From: Tretioscincus oriximinensis
Taxonomy: Eukaryota; Chordata; Lepidosauria; Squamata; Gymnophthalmidae
DNA: 64,000 bases
Direction: 5' to 3'
NCBI GenBank assembly: GCA_022410635.1
Contig: JAJVDF010000216.1
Span: 1,695,800-1,759,799 of the forward strand
The notes beneath the pieces are model-generated. The model ran no database searches. It was not told the DNA's origin and was given only the letters and a program-made list of their open reading frames with translations. How positions within the stretch are numbered: the first letter of the stretch is position 1; each line of letters opens with the position of its first letter. Below, piece by piece: positions 42,530-54,527 of the stretch. The position numbers and the translations under genes are program-made.

Positions 42530-43080
42530 TCCCAATAAAGATTCCAAGTTTGAACACAGACTGTCTTTATTATAACAAAGTAACACAAAGGAGAACTCAA
42601 CTTCAAAATAATACCAGATACAAAATAACAGAAATGGGGAGGCAATTGACTGAACTTGTTAATGTCTTCCAGGCTATTTATACCCAACTAAACCTTATTC
42701 CTCTTAATGTATCTCTCAGGTAATACATTGGTACCCTCTGATAAGTTAGTTTTTATGCAGACTTTAAGTTTCTTTTGTAATCACAATAGAATTTCAGTCA
42801 GAACATAAAAACACTTCTTTTTGGCTTCAAGCCCAAAGTTAACTCCCTCACTAAATTCCTCCCTCTCTAACTCTTAAGCTCCACCTCTCCAGTCTGCCAG
42901 ATCTCAGTTCCTTAAAGGAGCCATGTCCCATTTAAGACTGATTTCACTATAAACTTTTCAAATGTGACTTTCTCCTTAGCAAATTAGACATTCTGGGCTA
43001 TTCAATATTGCTAAATCCTAGATTGAGGGTTCATCCTTAGCTTGAGTAATATTGCAGCTGCAATTTCAAAGTTGCTTAGA
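42530..43080 (-). repeat. Candidate LTR-like segment (minus)
   Basis: On the minus strand an AATAAA (42566–42571 region, within TTATAATAAAGACAGTC) precedes GTGTTCAAACTTGGAATC, the layout of an LTR polyadenylation region. No target duplication or internal coding region was found, so a solo LTR is only a possibility. Confidence 0.3.
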
Positions 43081-43099
43081 TAAGACACGGTAGGGAACT

Positions 43100-45180
43100 C
43101 GCCTTTTTAAAGCTTAACCTTTATAAGGCGTTTGATTCGATCAATCATCAATTAATAGAAAAGCTATGTAATAAATATCAACTAGGAGAAAATTTCACTG
43201 TTGTTAAAAGTCTATACCAAAATAACACGGCAAGAGTAAGAATAAATTAGGGAACCTCAGACACAGTGGATATAAAAATGGGGTAAAATGGGGCTGTCCT
43301 CTTTCCCCTCTAATTTTTATTCTAGCGATGGAAGTTCTAGTTGACAATATTCAGAATAACCATACTATAAAGGGATACCAAATACTACAGCAAGAGGAGA
43401 AGATCCAACTCTATGTGGATGATGTGTTAATTGTTGCCTCTAACCCTATTCACTCCATTCCTGAAGTTAAACGTGAAACATAAATTTGAAAAAAATTCTA
43501 GTCTCAAAATTAACATGGAGAAATCGAAACTAAATATATCCAGAATATTTCTACAACAAATAAGGCTTATTTTGGGCCTAAAATTGGGCTGTAAAAAATT
43601 AAGTATTTAGGANTATGGATTACTAAAAACCTGGAAAAAATTATAAACACCAATTATAACCCGGTCTGGAAAAAAGTAAAAAAAAAACTTGTTCAATATT
43701 GTTTTGACTAAGTTTCTATATTCCAAGCTTTGCCTGTGACCATCCCTGACACTAAATTAAGGGACTGGGATAACACTATTGAAATTTGGATATTGTCACA
43801 CAAAAAGAATAGAATCCCCAACCATACTCTGTGGTCAAGAAAAGAACAACTGGGCTGGGGTTTACCTCCATTAAGATCATATTTTGATGCCTTCTAAATT
43901 AATAGGCTCTTGGATTTGGAATTCGCAGACAACGAAAAAGTGGCTTGAATAGAAGTCAAACTGAATTTAATGCAGAATAAATCTTTTTTACCATTGTCAG
44001 TAGAGATAAGAATATCTAATTTTTGGTTGGCCTCTCTAAAATCTGCCCATAAAGTTTGGAAGTCAAATCATAAATTTCTGGCTATCAATTAGAGGCAGGT
44101 TGCTTCCATTCACACTAACGTACTGGGAGAATCAAACCTGAAATGATATTTAGGTATATTGGCAACCCATGGTTATCGTAGAATTAGGGACCTAATTGAT
44201 AGCGGGGGTATTCCAATCTCCTTGATACAAATTGATAATTTATTCTCATAGTATGGAAATAGATTCTAGTTACAACATAATGCCCTATTCATCATCATTA
44301 ATAGTCATGAATTCAGAGGTGCCAGGTGCCATCAGAGCTAGAGGAAATCGTAATTTAGAAGTTGGAGGGACATAAGAAATTGGTAAGAGGTATTTATGAT
44401 AAAATAATTTTACATAAAGACAATAATCAAAAGTTATTACAGGATTATTGGATAGGAGAAATCCCTCAGTTGAATAATATATGGAAAAAATGGGTGAATG
44501 CAATGGGTAATTTTAAAGGATAATAGAATTTGGAAGACGGAATTAAAAATAATCTCTTGGTGGTATAGAATACCATGCCAACTGTCTCACGTAACTAGAA
44601 TTTCACCAATGTGTTGACATGGGTGTCAAAATAGATGGTATACCCACATTGGGCTTACTGCCCATATATCATATTTTTCTGGAACAAAGTTATCTAAGAA
44701 GTAAAAAAAAAATACCAATGTCACAATTCCTCAATCTCCTATCATCTGGCTTTCCTTTGTAAGTGATTTTACAAATGTGGCGATTGAAGATTGATACCTA
44801 TTTTAGCTGGTCATGTGGTGATAGCAAAAGGATGGAAAGAATGGGACAAGTGGACAATTGATGAATGGACAACTTACATGATTGATTTCATGAAATTTGA
44901 CATTCTCCAGGAGAAAAGGATGAAATCTGTCAGTCTTCAGATAACCTGGACTCTCAAATGGCAAAGGCTCATTGCCTATGGGCTGTTTTCCTCAGAGAAC
45001 CAGCAGTTGTCCTAAGCTATTCTGATGTTCCTGGAATTGAGAATGATTTTGTTATATCATTGTATTTATCTGTTCAGAGGGTGGGGGNTAAATTTAAGTA
45101 TTTTTGTGTTTGTGTTTGTATATGTGTTTTTGTTGTTTGTTTTATCTTTATAAAAAAAAATAAAATCAAAGTTTCTCAAA
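43100..45180 (+). mobile_element. L1-like LINE, 3' half of ORF2 (broken)
   Basis: In shifting frames: KAFDSINHQLIEKLCNKYQL, LFPL and IFILAMEVLVDNIQNN-like palm blocks, then IQLYVDDVLIVAS with the catalytic YVDD box near 43410, and at the end KGWKEWDKWTIDEWTTYMID. The 3' end finishes in TATAAAAAAAAATAAAATC. Numerous stops and shifts mean the copy is inactive. Confidence 0.75.
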
Positions 45181-45559
45181 AGGAGTAAAGAATCCGGATC
45201 TATCATCATGTATATAGAAGGGAGGGAAGTTGGTATGGGGGATGCTTATGAAATTACCAGTGTAAAGGAAGAATGTGATACTTGGAACAGTAAAAAAATA
45301 ACAAAAGCAGGTTTTAGAACTCTATACTTTATTTGCAAGTTAGTTAGTTCTATACTTTTTAGTTAATTTTGNTAGTTAAAGTGGAACGTGGACATTGCAA
45401 GATCCATTGCTGAAAATGCCACTTAACAAGGCCCAGCTTCATTTGTCTTGCTGGGAAAAAAGAAACAAATTCAAAACTTACTACGGTAATTAAATACAAA
45501 ATATGTATAATATACTGTACATTAAAACTGTAAAACTATCTCCCCCTCCCCCAACTATT

Positions 45560-45950
45560 TTTATGTTATACAATACTAGGAGCAGGTGTGCTCTTTGAAG
45601 CTGATGGGCAGAAGAGTTAGGACAGCCTGGGGAATGCACTCTTTTACCCAAAAGGTCATTGGTCATTGAAATTTATTTCCAGAAGAGGTAGTGATTGGTA
45701 TCAACCTTGTTAGTTTTAAGACAATATTAGGCAAAATCATGGAGGCCAAGTATATCAATAGCTATTAGGATGGATGTCTTGATACTGCTTCCAGGATGAA
45801 GCAAAAGGCAAATATTCCTGAAATGCCATTTGCAGGCAGTCAAGGCACTTGAGGGGATGTGCCTGACTTTGATCATGAGAATTTTGTCTTCTGCTTGTGA
45901 TGCTCAGGTGCAATTNAACAGGACTCTTATTCTTCTATGTTCAGACCTTT
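45560..45950 (+). repeat. CR1-type LINE 3' end
   Basis: ATGGGCAGAAGAGTTAGGAC, ATCATGGAGGCCAAGTATAT, TGAAATGCCATTTGCAGGCA and ACAGGACTCTTATTCTTCTA. Confidence 0.75.
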
Positions 45951-46008
45951 AATTACACAATATCTTATGCTACTTTTATTTTCAGTTACCCTCAATGATT
46001 GACTAATT

Positions 46009-46725
46009 CAGGGGTGGGCAAACTTTTGGGACTTGAGAGCCATTTTGTGGCCACACCCCCTTCCCAGGGTGACTTTGGCCTTTTTCTTTCCTGCTTTCCT
46101 TATCTCTTTCTTTTCTTTCAGTTTTGCACACCATGAGCAGTTCCACACGTCGTCAGTGAGTGACTGCCTCCTGCCTGACTCGGCCACCTGCCTGTGGCTG
46201 TGCGTAGGAGCTGTGCACTGCTCGCCAATATAAATTTCTGATCTGGAAATGGCTATTGGAGTGCAGCATGCGCAGTATCTGGCAGGCTGCAGACACTCGC
46301 TGCTGGTGTCCGGAACTGCTCTTGAGGGTGTGCGCCTTGTCTGGATGTCACGTACATGGCGCACACCACCAAGATCAGTTCCAGACATTTTGGGGAGGTA
46401 AAACGGGGGAAATTCCCCCCCCCCCCCAGGATTCTCCTGGTGGCATCAGAGCCACAGTCAAGTGGCCAAAGAGTCGCAAGTGGCTCTAGAGCAGGGGTGG
46501 GCAATTAATTTTNCCAATGGGCCACATGAAAAATTGGGATGGATTTAAAGGGCCGGACTAATATAGTTAACTCAATTCTACCCAATACTGTACATAACAG
46601 TAAAACCACGTCCCCAATTCTGAGCTAAAATGGACATGCAGGTCAAAGACAGTAGGCAGGCCGCATGCGGCCTTTGGTCCGCCCCTTGCCCAGGTCTGCT
46701 CTAGAGCCACAGTTTTTGACCCATG
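46009..46725. mobile_element. hAT element (CAGGGGTGGGCAAAC type), split by a second hAT
   Basis: Starts CAGGGGTGGGCAAACTTTTG and ends in CCACAGTTTTTGACCCATG. Flanks GACTAATT (46001–46008) and GACTAACT (46726–46733) form an 8-bp duplication with one mismatch. Poly-C of about 15 bases lies at 46421–46437. Bases 46492–46698 are a later hAT insertion. Confidence 0.75.
46492..46698. mobile_element. Non-autonomous hAT element nested in another hAT
   Basis: Starts CAGGGGTGGGCAATTAATTT and ends TTGCCCAGGTCTG, as in 6926–7113. It has a perfect 8-bp duplication CTCTAGAG at 46484–46491 and 46699–46706. Confidence 0.88.
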
Positions 46726-47267
46726 GACTAACTTAAAAAAGAAAGGAGCATGCGTGAAGACCATGTATAGAATTTTCTTTTGGGCTGTTGGAAAAGAGTA
46801 TTTACAATGACCAGCAAGTTATCTTGACCTTTTTGAAAATCCAGTTGGATTTCCTACCTTTTGGCATTCATTGTAGAAGGTGTTAAAGGTTTTTACAGAA
46901 CTGGCCAGCTTCAGTCTCTAAAGCCTAAGAAAGCTCCTGTAGTTTCACATTTTTTGTTAGTGTCTAAGGTGCTATGAGATTTCCTTATTAAATATTCATA
47001 GAGCAGTGATATTGAATGGTTTGGCTAGGACATTGAGATAATTTTGACATTTTAAAAAGTAGAACCCTGTGCTGCTTTTCTCATCATTTTATTGGTTGTG
47101 AATATAAAAATAGGCAAGAAAGGCATCATTAGTTGGGTCTGAGGAGGAGACCGAAATCGAATCCATTTGGCTTCATGAAAGGCTATCTACTTTTACAGGC
47201 GATAATACTGTATATGGCAAATTTGGAAAGAGTGGAATGAAATACCTTGCTTTCTAATTCATAAGAA

Positions 47268-47505
47268 CGTAAGAGGAGCCCTGCTGAATGGGACTATAGT
47301 CCATTTGGTCTCACATAGTGGCTCGCACAATTGCATCTGGGCATCTCAGGCAGAAGGAGGCAAACCTTCAACTTAACAGCCTGCAAATGGTATTTCAGGA
47401 ATCCTTCCTATTGCCCCATCCTGGAGGTATCATCAAGACATGCATCCTAGCAGTCATTGATACACTTGGCTTCCATAAATTGGTTTAATTCCAATTTAAA
47501 GTTAT
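47268..47505 (-). repeat. CR1-type LINE 3' end (minus)
   Basis: CATAAGAACGTAAGAGGAGC, AGTCCATTTGGTCTCACATA, CTGCAAATGGTATTTCAGGA and ACACTTGGCTTCCATAAATT. Confidence 0.8.
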
Positions 47506-47879
47506 CCAGTAGTGGCACTTGATGCCCCCTAAGCCTTGGAAGAAAACAAACGCCAATAAATCTTTATGTTAGACTTTTTAAAATTCCAAATGTCTTATGA
47601 ATCAGGGCAGCCTTACCTAGGCACCTTATGTTCTAGGCATTTCTTAGGACTCGAGGGGATATGCCTGACTTTGATCATGGGATTTGATTAACATATGCTG
47701 AAACAGGATAAGGGCAGGGATATTAATGCTTGTGGTTAATTCCAGATATTGTTTTGGTCACCTCAGATTGAAATGACTGGTGTCTGGAGAAATAGTTGTC
47801 TGTTGGTCCTCATGCAAACTGGTACCAAGTGGAAGGGGGAAGGAGGAACCCTGATCAGTTTTAAAACAAGTGGTTAATT

Positions 47880-48455
47880 CTCAAGAAATCCATAAGGAAG
47901 TTGATATAGATTAGATATGAGACTTTCTGACTGTGAAGGTGATCAACCAGTGGACTAGGTTGCCACAGGAGATGGAAGTCTTTAAACAGAGGCTGGACAG
48001 CTATCTAGGATGATTTAGTGAATTCTGTATTGGATCCAATTAAGTTAGGGTAGAGTTCCCACTTAAAAATTGGATAGAACTTTGGACCTTTAATGGGTGT
48101 AAAAAAGTGGTTTTCTCTTCAGGTGCAGAAGACATTAGAAGCTGGACCTGGCAAAAGTCCTGGCATGAATGGCTCAATNGCTAAGCAGAAATTGGGTTTT
48201 GAAGCCCTATGTCAGATGTGGGGAGGGATGAGCACCTTCTACTAGCCTGTAGCTCTAGCCACAGCTATTTGAAAGCAAGAATTGCAAGAAATTGATGGGG
48301 AAGATAGAATGTAAGCCTTTGGGTGAAAAATACACTTGTAAGCCGCTTTGAATCCCTTCAGGTGAGGTAAGCGGGGTATAAAAACCCAGTTCTTCTTCTT
48401 CTATAAGCATCAAAGATCCCTGGAGCTTCCTGTCAACTCCATGATTCTATGATTG
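47880..48455 (+). repeat. CR1 3' end containing a family B repeat
   Basis: CR1 blocks ACCAGTGGACTAGGTTGCCA and AACAGAGGCTGGACAGCTAT (to about 48042) resume at 48414 with TGGAGCTTCCTGTCAACTCC and ATGATTCTATGATTG. Between them family B sequence (48045–48160, 48403–48413) is itself interrupted by a SINE at 48162–48402. Confidence 0.7.
48162..48402 (+). repeat. tRNA-derived SINE with (TTC)n tail, complete (plus)
   Basis: GGCATGAATGGCTCAATNGC head, TTGGGTTTTGAAGCCC B-box-like, body with AATTGCAAGAAATTGATGGG, then GTAAGCCGCTTTGAATCCCT and AACCCAGTTCTTCTTCTTCT. Confidence 0.8.
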
Positions 48456-50494
48456 AATACACTGAAAAAGCACAGTAGTGCAAGAATACCATATGATTGC
48501 TGTATAGAGCATAGCAGATTTTTGCCTCTTGGTCAGTGTAGTTGGTGGAGATGAAATGCCATCAGAATTAGAGTGAGCCATGAAATAATGGCAGTAGATG
48601 ACTGTATGGATATGATCTTGAGTGTACTGACCTCCTTGTTAGCTGATAAGAACAGCCTGGGCTTGTTGCTGTAGTTGCTCCATTCACTGAACCATGTCTG
48701 ATGTATTGATCTGTAGTTTTCAATGCTCCAGTTTCAGCTGGTAAGAAAAACATGCATCTGTGTAAATAGCTGCTCTGTGTTCTTGCTTGCTTGTTCTTGC
48801 TGCTTCTGTTGCTGCTGAAATGGTGCAGTTTGCCATTGCGCAGATGCACAGGGTTTGATTCACCAGGGTCCTAGTGCCAATTGGTTTGCTGATGTATTTG
48901 AATGGAGAGCCCAGAGGACCTGGTTGAATCTTCACCATTGGTGTTTTGATGGACAGGGAGATTTCCTCTTCATCCCCTCCCCACTCTGAAATTACATCCC
49001 TATCTTGATAGCAGAAGGAAGAACAGGGGAATGCAAGTAATGTCTCTGTCATGTGGCATTCTGATTTTTCCTGTACTTTCTGGGTCACCTTAGCTTACTA
49101 TCCTGGTCATTTACATGTGTCAGTGGTTGATTTAAATATTGCTGAGATATAATCTTTACTATAAATATCTGGTAGAGTCTGGAAAAGTTTTTGTTTTGAC
49201 TTGAATCTAATAAGGATTTCCTAATTTTCATTCATCTTGTACTACAATTACTGCAAGTACACTGTTTAATTCAGTGTCCCCTTTGCTTTCCAGGTGGGTT
49301 GGACCATAAGTCCTTCCAGCTCTGTTCAGTGTAGCTGTGAATGCTGGGAGAGATAATAGTTGTGCTTCAACACATCTGGTAGATGCTTTGTTGCAAGTTC
49401 ATCTCTAGAGCAGTGGATATGAACTGGTGGAAAGGGTTACATTTTTTATTATTGTTATTAAAAGACTTTCTGGATATCTGAAGTGAAAGAGAATACTTCC
49501 AGCAAGATGTATTAAATATTTTACATTATAGCTGTTAGTTTTGTAATGCTTCTCTCTTTGCAGTTGCTGTGTATGTGTAGATGATAATGATTAGAAGTGG
49601 CAGCTATGGTAGTATTATTGCTATCACCCAGGCTCATGGGGAACTCCTGACAAGGCAGCTGAAACAACAGAGATGGCTTAAGTTGTTTCTGTTACTGCCA
49701 AGTTTGGAGGTAGCACTCTGGCAGTGTTCTTATCAATGAGTGGTCCCCTCAGACTGCAGAGGTCTGATTATTTGTTTATTCCTTCCCCACCATTCCTAAA
49801 TTGTGCTGCTGCTCCTGTTTGATTTTTTACTAGACTGAGCAAAATTCAGCTCCTCTTCTTTTTGTGAGGAAAAAAGGAAGTGCAGAATCTCCTGGAAAGA
49901 GGTCCTATAGCATACAAGCATAGCTATCAGATTTAGTGCCCAGGACACCATATATACCAGGATGTTGCATTTTGGATATTTAGTGACATCAAGGAAGTAA
50001 CAGAGGGGAGACTCCTATACATTAAGTGTAAAAAGCTTTATTTATAGGATAATTTGGAATTTACTCTGCTTTAATATATGTAAGGGACTGATTGGTGGAA
50101 AATTCTGAATGCAGAAGGGCTTTAACCTCCTATTTCTGAAATGGTTCAGTTAATCCTGCATTGAGCAGAGAGACCCCATGTCTCTGGGTTCCTTTCACCT
50201 CTATGATTGCATGATATACTTTGGGTTACAAGGCTTTCCAACAGTTCTGATATATTCCCATTTTTTTCACCAGTGTTTTTCAGACGGTCTTTTAATATTT
50301 TGTTCCAAGTCTGGGATTCCTTGCCTTTCTTCCTCCTGCCACCACTCTATTGTCATCTTAGACTCTAGTGCTTATCCATCTTACTATTGCTCTGTCACGA
50401 TGCTCTGCAGCTTCAAAAAGTGCTTCCTTGTAAGATCGTATTGTTTATAATACAGTTGTGACAGATGACAGTTGTGACAGAAAATAATGTTGAA
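48456..50494. other. DCTN1 upstream region, no recognised element
   Basis: About 2 kb of largely non-repetitive-looking sequence. Short open frames on both strands (up to 122 codons at 48720–49088 minus) have no splice or family support. 50150–50215 has a short CR1-like block (TTAATCCTGCATTGAGCAGA, CACCTCTATGATTGCATGAT). Confidence 0.4.
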
Positions 50495-51426
50495 CAGGGT
50501 GGATTTGATTCAAATCTAACTGATTTAAATCACGATTTAAATCACTAGTCAGTAAGGCTTGATTTAAATCAGTTATTTAAATCAAAGTTTCTACCTAAAC
50601 TAGTTTTTGCTATTTTAACATGCAAGTAGATGAAGATTTTTAGAATCACTTTTTATATTACTTTTTTCTCCCCAGTTTAATGGGTTAATCATTCATATTT
50701 GGACACCACTGTTCTGTTGTACTTAGGAAGGAGAAAAATAATCCTGACCTTACGGCCTGCTGCCATTATAAGGAAAGAATGTAATAAACCTCAGACCATA
50801 CACACAAACAGATCCAGACTTGTCTGTCTGTGGCTATGCTGCAGTATTGTGCTCAAAGTTTCACTTTCATTTTCTTGTCTGCTTGCCCTTCCTCCTCCTC
50901 ACACTTGGATTCACATTCTTCTTGTGTTGTGCAGATCTATTCCACTCCAAACAATGAGAAACATATTGTCTAACTTCTTGGACTTGGCAATGAAGGGGTT
51001 GATTCTGTATTCATAGGTTTGTAGAACAATAGGATTAAGGTTTTTTTCTCAACTCTGTTCATGTTGTAACATTTTTGCTGTGAAGAAGAGGCTGGGACCT
51101 CTGCGGAGTCAAATTCAGTTTTGAGAACTGCGTAAGTAAAGCGAGCGTCTGTGATAATATAGGAGAGAAACTGCCCACTAATCCTACAGAAACCTCTGGA
51201 AGAGCATGGCATTATGAATGTTACACATATACAGCCTTTATTCTACTGAGTTAAACAACTCAGCTTTATCTCATGTTGGAAGAACCTTTGGATGGTAAAA
51301 TATTTTCCTCAAAAAGCAGTTTATTGAAAACCCCCCGATTTAAATCAAAAAAATCCGATTTAAATTTTAAAAAAACCCCGATTTTTTTGATTTTTTTTAA
51401 AAAAATATTGATTTTTATCCACCCTG
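50495..51426. mobile_element. 932-bp hAT element with perfect 8-bp target duplication
   Basis: Starts CAGGGTGGATTTGATTCAAA and ends TTGATTTTTATCCACCCTG, inverted ends with further ATTTAAATC repeats just inside. ATGTTGAA flanks it exactly at 50487–50494 and 51427–51434. The interior has short frames only, so it is non-autonomous or decayed. Confidence 0.9.
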
Positions 51427-52157
51427 ATGTTGAATGACCATGCCTCTGTTCCCTGGCAAGCAGGCTGTAAGATATCACAGTGGTTCTGAAGTGTTCTGAA
51501 GTGAGAGAACATCCGTGCCATGATGATATTCAGCTTTATGTCTCCAAAAAATTTGAATGGGGAGAAGACAATAAATGTCCTAAATGGTTGGTTGGAAACC
51601 AGTAAGGATGCATCTTAACAATACAGTAACTTTTATGGATTGAAGATTGCTGTTTGGAAACTGGGAATTCTTTTCTTTTCCATGGTGTTGGGCACCTATA
51701 CAGACATGTAGATTGGGACATACAGTCCTAGATTTTTTGTGGTCATTGACAAGCCAGGTGACCTCAATGGTCACTTGAACATGAATAGCCTAGTAACTTC
51801 ACGTTTAAAAAGACTGTAATACAATTTCTGTGGAGTTACCTAGTTCCCTGCTCCTGAAGTTGCAATGGGTGCAAAATGGACCCCGATTGCTGGATAAGGT
51901 TTTCTGCTTGCACATGCCTTACACTTGGCCTTTAACAATTGGAATGGTTACAATTTAGCTGCTTGGTCAAAGTCACTGATAAAATGGAACAAGTTCCAAG
52001 AAAGACTACCAAGATGGTATGTGGTCTGCTAAACAAGTTATTTGAGGAATGGTTATAGCATCTAGGAGTCTTTTTGCACTCTTGTGAATGCTGTATTCCA
52101 GGCATTCATGACACAGAACATGTCATCCAGTCACATCGAGAAGCCAGGCATTTATAT

Positions 52158-52272
52158 GATTACCAGATAAAAGTGTTACTTCAGCATTAAAAGCTGCACC
52201 AGTTGAAATGACTTATTTTTACAAACATTAAAAGCGTTGGATTGCTGTTCTGCTTTTTATCTGATAGCCTTA
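52158..52272. repeat. Palindromic repeat family B, short copy
   Basis: GATTACCAGATAAAAGTG at the left and CTGCTTTTTATCTGATAGCC at the right, with AGCATTAAAAGCTGCACCAG between. Confidence 0.6.
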
Positions 52273-53124
52273 GGTACATTTTTATCTTGGTTTTATACTA
52301 GTAAATAATTTTGGATTATTTTCATAGATAATGCAATATTGAAATAGTTTTAAGAGAATTTCCTTGCAATAATTGGAGAGGTGAAGACAAAATCTGAGGT
52401 ACTTATCTAGATTAAATGTTCTGGATTCTATGGGATGGGAGATGCTAAGAGACTGTGAAACTCTAACCTGCATGGATTATAATCAGAACTTTGTACTGAG
52501 TCTGGGAATGTGCCAGTAGCCAACGCTGACACTTAAGTCCCTTTGTATTTGATCACTGTGAAGAACTATCATTTTGATACCATAATGCATACAGTTATTT
52601 TTGGAGTTCTTTAAATGCCATACTACAAGTCCATGTCTCAAAGGAAAACTGGAATGAGTACAGCTAAATAGCAGATACATACACAGAAGCTTCAAAGCCA
52701 CTCCTACTTTGTCCTCTCCAAGTTTTCTCCACCTGTTTCTTGCAGCTATAATGGGTCCTTCAGTCATTATACAGTCAGTGGATACCTGGGTATTCTAGAC
52801 AGATTTCTATGCTCAGGATTGCAACTAGGTTTTCTGTCGCCTGAGTAAACATCAATTCTGCCTCCTCTCCCCATGGACTGGAATTTTGTTGTCTCCACAC
52901 TATATGCTCCTCACTTTTGCGGCCCTGCTAATTCATTTCTCATTAGTACTATTTCCTTGGTTTACCATGCCCTAGGTCTATCTCAAAGTTTCTGCTGTGA
53001 AGGCAAATGTAATTAATTAATCATTCTATAATTTCCTTTTCCNGATTTATCTTTATTTTTTGCTTCTTCAGTGTCCTAGTGGCTTCCAGTGGCTATACAG
53101 GAAATTTCCATAGAATTTAACTAG

Positions 53125-53238
53125 TCTGGACCAGTTTCTAGCTCAGAATAGGGTATGCCCATCCACATGCCAATAACTACTACCATACAGAAGGCAGATC
53201 TCTATTCCAAGATGTAGATCAGACTACGGCTAAGTGTA
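53125..53238. repeat. Palindromic repeat family A copy
   Basis: CTAGCTCAGAATAGGGTATG and CCCATCCACATGCC at the left, AGGCAGATCTCTATTCCAAG and GCTAAGTG at the right; the centre is degenerate. Confidence 0.55.
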
Positions 53239-53494
53239 AATTAACCTCAAAGTACTACGAGACCCATTTGTTAAAACCTTTGAAGTATCATTAACTTTCT
53301 TGGATGTTGCTGGTGAGCCGTATTTGCCTTTCCTTGGCTTCATCTTTGCCTTTATCTTTGGGTTAGTGGGTTTGGGTTTTCCTGTAACTTCTTGCTGCAG
53401 TATTGCTGGATGTTGCAATGTGATAGTGAGGAAGAAGGAGACTAGGTTGCCCATGGGCTGTTAACTGCCTCTGGGTAATGCTCAGAAGGTATGA

Positions 53495-53785
53495 ATGGTG
53501 CAGTCACTAAGAACTGGTCTTTCAACTGAGATGTCCAGTTTCGAGGCCTTGTGTCTGATGTGGAGACACCTTCTTCTGATCTTCAGCTCTAGCCAGCTCA
53601 GCTGTTCGAAATAAAGTAGATTTTCAATCTACATTTCAATTAGATAAATGAGTACTACCATTAACCTGGTGGAGATGATAGAATAGATGTATTCCTTCAG
53701 ATGAAAATTAACCTTGTAAGCCAATCTGAGTCCCTTCGGGTGAGAAGGACAGGGGATAAAAATCAGATTCCCTTCTTCTGCTGTT
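53495..53785 (+). repeat. tRNA-derived SINE, old copy (plus)
   Basis: CAGTTTCGAGGCCTTGTGTC (B-box-like), CTCTAGCCAGCTCAGCTGTT, TTGTAAGCCAATCTGAGTCC and a CCCTTCTTCTGC end follow the plan of 48162–48402 with much divergence. Confidence 0.6.
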
Positions 53786-54494
53786 TGGTAACTTCAGGTA
53801 AGTAGAGTCCCAGTGGTTTATTGGAGCTTTCATGGAAGCAGTAACCTCTGTGCAGCAGACCTTCTGACATTTTTCTCCATCTTTTCTAGTAGATGGACTC
53901 CTTAGAATGTAGCAACAAACAAACTCTGGATAGGGGACCAGAAAATGCCACTCTGATGGAGGACTAGAGAGTAGGGGCTCACTGTCTGTAGCAGAAGGGC
54001 CAGTTGTGTAGGCTGCAGCCTAGGAGATCATTTTTGTGTGGCTCTTGNGTCCCTCTGCATTGTTCCTTTAGCAGTAGTAGGTTCTGCTTTGCCTTTTTCC
54101 TGGATTTGCTCTGCATTGCTTATTGGTCTTTGTGTTCGGAAACTGCTTCAGGAAGCATCTTTTCTTTCCTGAGGTTTCAGAGCAAAGNTGTCTAGCGTTA
54201 GGACCCAGTTGGCTGGCAAAATCTGTGACAAGAGATTGAAGCAGCACTAGCGCAGAGTGAGTCTCCATCAGCTGGGCTGGATTTTTGTCCATTGGATGCC
54301 GAAAGCTGTTTCCCTCGGGGAAAAGGGCTCCCCCCACCCCACACCCTGTGTGACAGAGAGTGTGATAGAGGGTATATGCCTAGTGACAGGATCCTCTGCA
54401 AGACTGGCATAATCCTCCCCCGGGAGCCCCATGCTGGGAGCAACAACCACCCTGCTCAGAAACCATTAAAGCAGGCAGGAAATAGGTGCCCAGC

Positions 54495-54527
54495 ATGGCC
54501 CAGAGCAAGAGGCATGCATATGGTCGG
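54495..54527 (+). CDS. DCTN1: DCTN1 (dynactin p150Glued) coding exon 1
   Basis: ATG at 54495 followed by MAQSKRHAYGR and the donor GGTCGG|gtaagt, 11 codons, phase 0. The human exon reads MAQSKRHVYSR, so this is the same alternative first coding exon of the full-length p150Glued isoform. Dynactin is the dynein activator; p150Glued carries microtubule-binding CAP-Gly and basic regions at its N-terminus and a coiled coil that holds dynein. The bases upstream are not CpG-rich, which suggests that the transcription start is further left, perhaps the island at 38.9–40.05 kb. Confidence 0.92.

Noticed and set aside
48720..49088. 122-codon minus-strand open frame (PGPLGSPFKYISKPIG)
   Set aside because: Isolated, no splice sites fitting a gene model, no recognised family.
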